DNA of 7,038 nucleotides from Spirochaetales bacterium (GTDB lineage: Bacteria > Spirochaetota > Spirochaetia > Sphaerochaetales > Sphaerochaetaceae). The notes beneath the pieces were generated by a model. That model had not been told where the DNA came from. It did not search any database and was given only the letters and a program-made list of their open reading frames with translations. Each line of letters starts with the position of its first letter. Position 1 is the first letter of the stretch. Location of the stretch: assembly GCA_017632495.1 (NCBI GenBank), contig JAGBRG010000171.1, positions 1-7,038 of the forward strand, read 5' to 3'. Below are positions 5,471-7,038 of the stretch, one piece after another. A program made the position numbers and the translations under genes.

Positions 5471-6010
5471 ATGAAAAAACTGATAGGGCATTTCAGAACA
5501 ATCACAAAACACCGACATCTTGTCATGGCCCACTGCTTCAAGGCGGGTATCCCCTGGCGCGGCCTTATGCATGACCTTTCAAAGTACAGCCCGTCCGAGT
5601 TTTTTCCGGGCGTGAAATACTACAGCGGAAAGCACAGCCCCACGGCCGACGAAAGAAAGGAAAAGGGCTTTTCCAAGGCATGGATGCACCACAAAGGCAG
5701 AAACAAGCATCATTATGAATATTGGAGAGACTACTCGCTTGAAGAGAAGAAATATGTTCCCATCAAAATGCCTTTGGTCTATGTGATTGAAATGTTCTGT
5801 GACAGGGTCGCAGCCAGCAAGGTCTACATGAAGGATAAATACACGGATAGCCATCCCCTTCAGTACTTCAAGGACAGAGCCTCAGAAGAAGAGATGCACC
5901 CTGAAACGGCAGCCCTTTTAGAAGAGCTTGTCACCATGCTCTCCGAAAAGGGAGAGAAAGAGACCTTCAGGTACATAAGACGTAATCTTATTGGAAAGAA
6001 GAAAATGTGA
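5471..6010 (+). CDS. DUF5662 family protein, putative HD-like metal-binding protein
   Basis: A 179-residue cytoplasmic protein that I assign to DUF5662 from pattern memory. The conserved elements are HRHLVMAHCFKAGIPWRGLMHDLSKYSPSEF (14-44), given here by key residues His14, His21, His34-Asp35, Lys38 and Glu43; then KAWMHHKGRNKHHYEYW (69-85) with His73, His74, Asn78, His80, His81 and Glu83; and an MPLVYVIEMFCD block with Glu107 and Asp111. The His, His-Asp, His-His, Asp layout looks like an HD-superfamily metal site, which would suggest a phosphohydrolase, but no activity is established. The C-terminus is charged and lysine-rich (IGKKKM). The gene has no Shine-Dalgarno and sits 10 bp behind a TATAAT, so it may be translated from a nearly leaderless mRNA. 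It is divergent from ndk and ends just before a hairpin at 6019-6046. Confidence 0.82.
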   Translation: MKKLIGHFRTITKHRHLVMAHCFKAGIPWRGLMHDLSKYSPSEFFPGVKYYSGKHSPTADERKEKGFSKAWMHHKGRNKHHYEYWRDYSLEEKKYVPIKMPLVYVIEMFCDRVAASKVYMKDKYTDSHPLQYFKDRASEEEMHPETAALLEELVTMLSEKGEKETFRYIRRNLIGKKKM

Positions 6011-6018
6011 AAGAAAAA

Positions 6019-6046
6019 GGAACTTAAGTCTTTTGACTTGAGTTCC
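6019..6046. terminator. Hairpin after DUF5662; T tract is on the minus strand
   Basis: A 12-bp stem GGAACTTAAGTC/GACTTGAGTTCC with one G-T wobble and a TTTT loop starts 8 bp past the DUF5662 stop. On the plus strand it is followed by CTTCCCGG, not a T tract. On the minus strand it is followed by TTTTTCTTT, so as an intrinsic terminator it works best for a transcript coming from the right. It may act in both directions. Confidence 0.6.
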
Positions 6047-6154
6047 CTTCCCGGCCCCATAGCCTGACAGGCATCTGAAACCACTCTTTTCTGTTTTAGT
6101 ATAACGAGCAATTTGAGTATATCACATCTGACAACAGACGGAATACAAAAACAG

Positions 6155-6204
6155 AAAAAACTTTTCAAAAAACCGCAATGAAAACAGCAAAAAAAATGTA
6201 TATG
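6155..6204 (+). promoter_or_regulatory. Upstream region of recQ: conserved 35-bp box plus -10 TATATG
   Basis: The box (6155-6189), ending ACCGCAATgAAAACAGCA, matches the one before the lipoprotein gene at 30 of 35 positions in the same orientation relative to the gene. After 9 bp comes TATATG (6199-6204), only 5 bp before the recQ ATG. As with the other copy, there is no clear -35 hexamer at standard spacing. The role as promoter is inferred from its repetition and placement. Confidence 0.5.
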
Positions 6205-6209
6205 TCAGT

Positions 6210-7038
6210 ATGCAGAACATTCTTGACACCATCGTTCGCACGGCCGCGTCCAAATTCTCGGTTTCCGCACTCAAGCCGTACCAGATTCTTGTCATCTCAA
6301 GAATCATGGAACAGGAGCAGAGCGGCATTGTCAGAAACCAGATTGTGGTCCTGCCCACAGGCATAGGAAAATCGCTGTGTTTCCTCATTCCGGCACACCT
6401 GTGCAGCGGAATCACAATAATCGTCTACCCTATTCTGGCCCTGATCAACGACCAGCTTTCAAAGCTTTCAAAAGCGGGGATAAACTGCGTCTGCATCAGA
6501 GGCGGTCAGACAAGAAAGCAGCGCGATGATATCTTCAAAAGCCTCGGAGTATCAACCAAAATCATCCTGACCACTCCGGAAAGCCTTCAGAACAAAACTG
6601 TCATATCACGCCTGAGGCGTTTTCGCATCAGCCTTCTGGTAGTTGACGAGGCCCACGTGATCTCCCGCTGGGGCAAGGACTTCAGACCGTCCTACCTTGC
6701 CTTAGGTACCATAGTCCGCACCCTCAGACCGAATCAGATACTGGCCTTTACGGCAACTGCATCGGAGCAGACTGTAAGCGATATCCGTAAGGTTCTTTTC
6801 ACAACAAAGCCTCTGGTAGTCAGAGGCGATGCCGACAGACCCAACATAATATACAGAGCCTATCCCACAATCAGCAGTGAGCATGCATTGATTCATCTTG
6901 TCAGAACATGCAGAAAACCTGCCATAGTCTTTTGCAGAACCCGAGGTGATACAAAAAAACTGTGCACTGTCCTATGTGAAGAGACCCCTCACATACCTGT
7001 CAGATATTATAACGCAGGGCTTTCAAAAGACGTGCGGG
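6210..7038 (+). CDS. recQ: RecQ-family ATP-dependent DNA helicase, N-terminal part (runs off the right edge)
   Basis: The frame from ATG 6210 stays open for 276 codons to the edge. It encodes a superfamily 2 helicase of the RecQ type: motif 0 around LKPYQ (21-25), Walker A LPTGIGKS (48-55, Lys54), motif Ia IIVYPILALINDQ (69-81), TTPESL (120-125), Walker B DEAH (145-148) running into the RecQ-specific aromatic-rich loop VISRWGKDFRPSYLALG (149-165), motif III FTATA (179-183), and the start of helicase domain 2 with AIVFCRTR. RecQ unwinds DNA 3' to 5' in recombination and fork repair. Walker A has Ile where GGGKS is usual. The zinc-binding and HRDC regions would lie beyond the window, so it is unknown whether this is a full RecQ or a shorter paralogue. 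No other in-frame start exists between the upstream stop at 6129 and this ATG. There is no Shine-Dalgarno; a TATATG lies 5 bp before the ATG. Confidence 0.88.
   Translation, partial: MQNILDTIVRTAASKFSVSALKPYQILVISRIMEQEQSGIVRNQIVVLPTGIGKSLCFLIPAHLCSGITIIVYPILALINDQLSKLSKAGINCVCIRGGQTRKQRDDIFKSLGVSTKIILTTPESLQNKTVISRLRRFRISLLVVDEAHVISRWGKDFRPSYLALGTIVRTLRPNQILAFTATASEQTVSDIRKVLFTTKPLVVRGDADRPNIIYRAYPTISSEHALIHLVRTCRKPAIVFCRTRGDTKKLCTVLCEETPHIPVRYYNAGLSKDVR

Noticed and set aside
6010..6095. Minus-strand segment as SRP RNA or tRNA
   Set aside because: GGGGCCGGGAAGGGAAC recalls SRP RNA loosely, but the conserved SRP loop sequence is absent, and there is no tRNA T-loop or acceptor pairing.
413..6189. 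The two 35-bp boxes as terminal inverted repeats of a 5.8-kb mobile element
   Set aside because: They are in inverted orientation on the window, but the DNA between is housekeeping genes (trxA, ssb, pyrH, ndk) with no transposase or integrase, and each box sits directly before a gene start. No flanking target duplication was seen.

Overview
The window looks like an ordinary chromosomal stretch of a spirochaete, probably Treponema-like. Three things point there: an UMP kinase of the archaeal/spirochaete type rather than the usual bacterial PyrH, a lipoprotein with a single Ig-like fold behind a short lipobox signal, and a moderate-GC coding style separated by AT-rich spacers. Genus is an inference. 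No rRNA, tRNA, CRISPR array, insertion sequence or phage gene is visible.

Layout. 1-380 (minus): start of a lipoprotein gene that runs off the left edge. 520-903 (minus): a small DUF5655-like protein with its own terminator and a perfect-consensus sigma70 promoter at 986-1014. 904-1231: the divergent AT-rich spacer before thioredoxin (1232-1552, plus), which ends in a strong terminator. 1729-2319 (plus): single-stranded DNA-binding protein. 2442-3245 (plus): short-chain dehydrogenase. 3303-4001 and 4004-4945 (plus): UMP kinase and an AEC-family transporter, 2 bp apart. 4949-5407 (minus): nucleoside diphosphate kinase, convergent with the transporter. 5471-6010 (plus): DUF5662 protein, divergent from ndk. 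6210-7038 (plus): N-terminal part of a RecQ-type helicase that runs off the right edge.

How the genes fit together. UMP kinase (UMP to UDP) and Ndk (NDP to NTP) are consecutive steps of pyrimidine nucleotide supply; SSB and RecQ act on single-stranded DNA; thioredoxin is the general disulfide reductant. They sit in several separate transcription units with their own promoters and terminators, so this is a housekeeping neighbourhood and not one pathway operon.

I found no convincing new multi-gene system. The best leads are regulatory. A 35-bp element (30/35 identical, all five differences transitions) lies upstream of both the lipoprotein and the recQ gene, in the same orientation and exactly 9 bp before a TATA-type -10. 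Three genes (SDR, DUF5662, recQ) lack a Shine-Dalgarno and have a -10-like hexamer only 5-10 bp before the ATG, which suggests leaderless mRNAs beside genes with strong Shine-Dalgarno sites. There is also a possible short minus-strand transcript in front of recQ.
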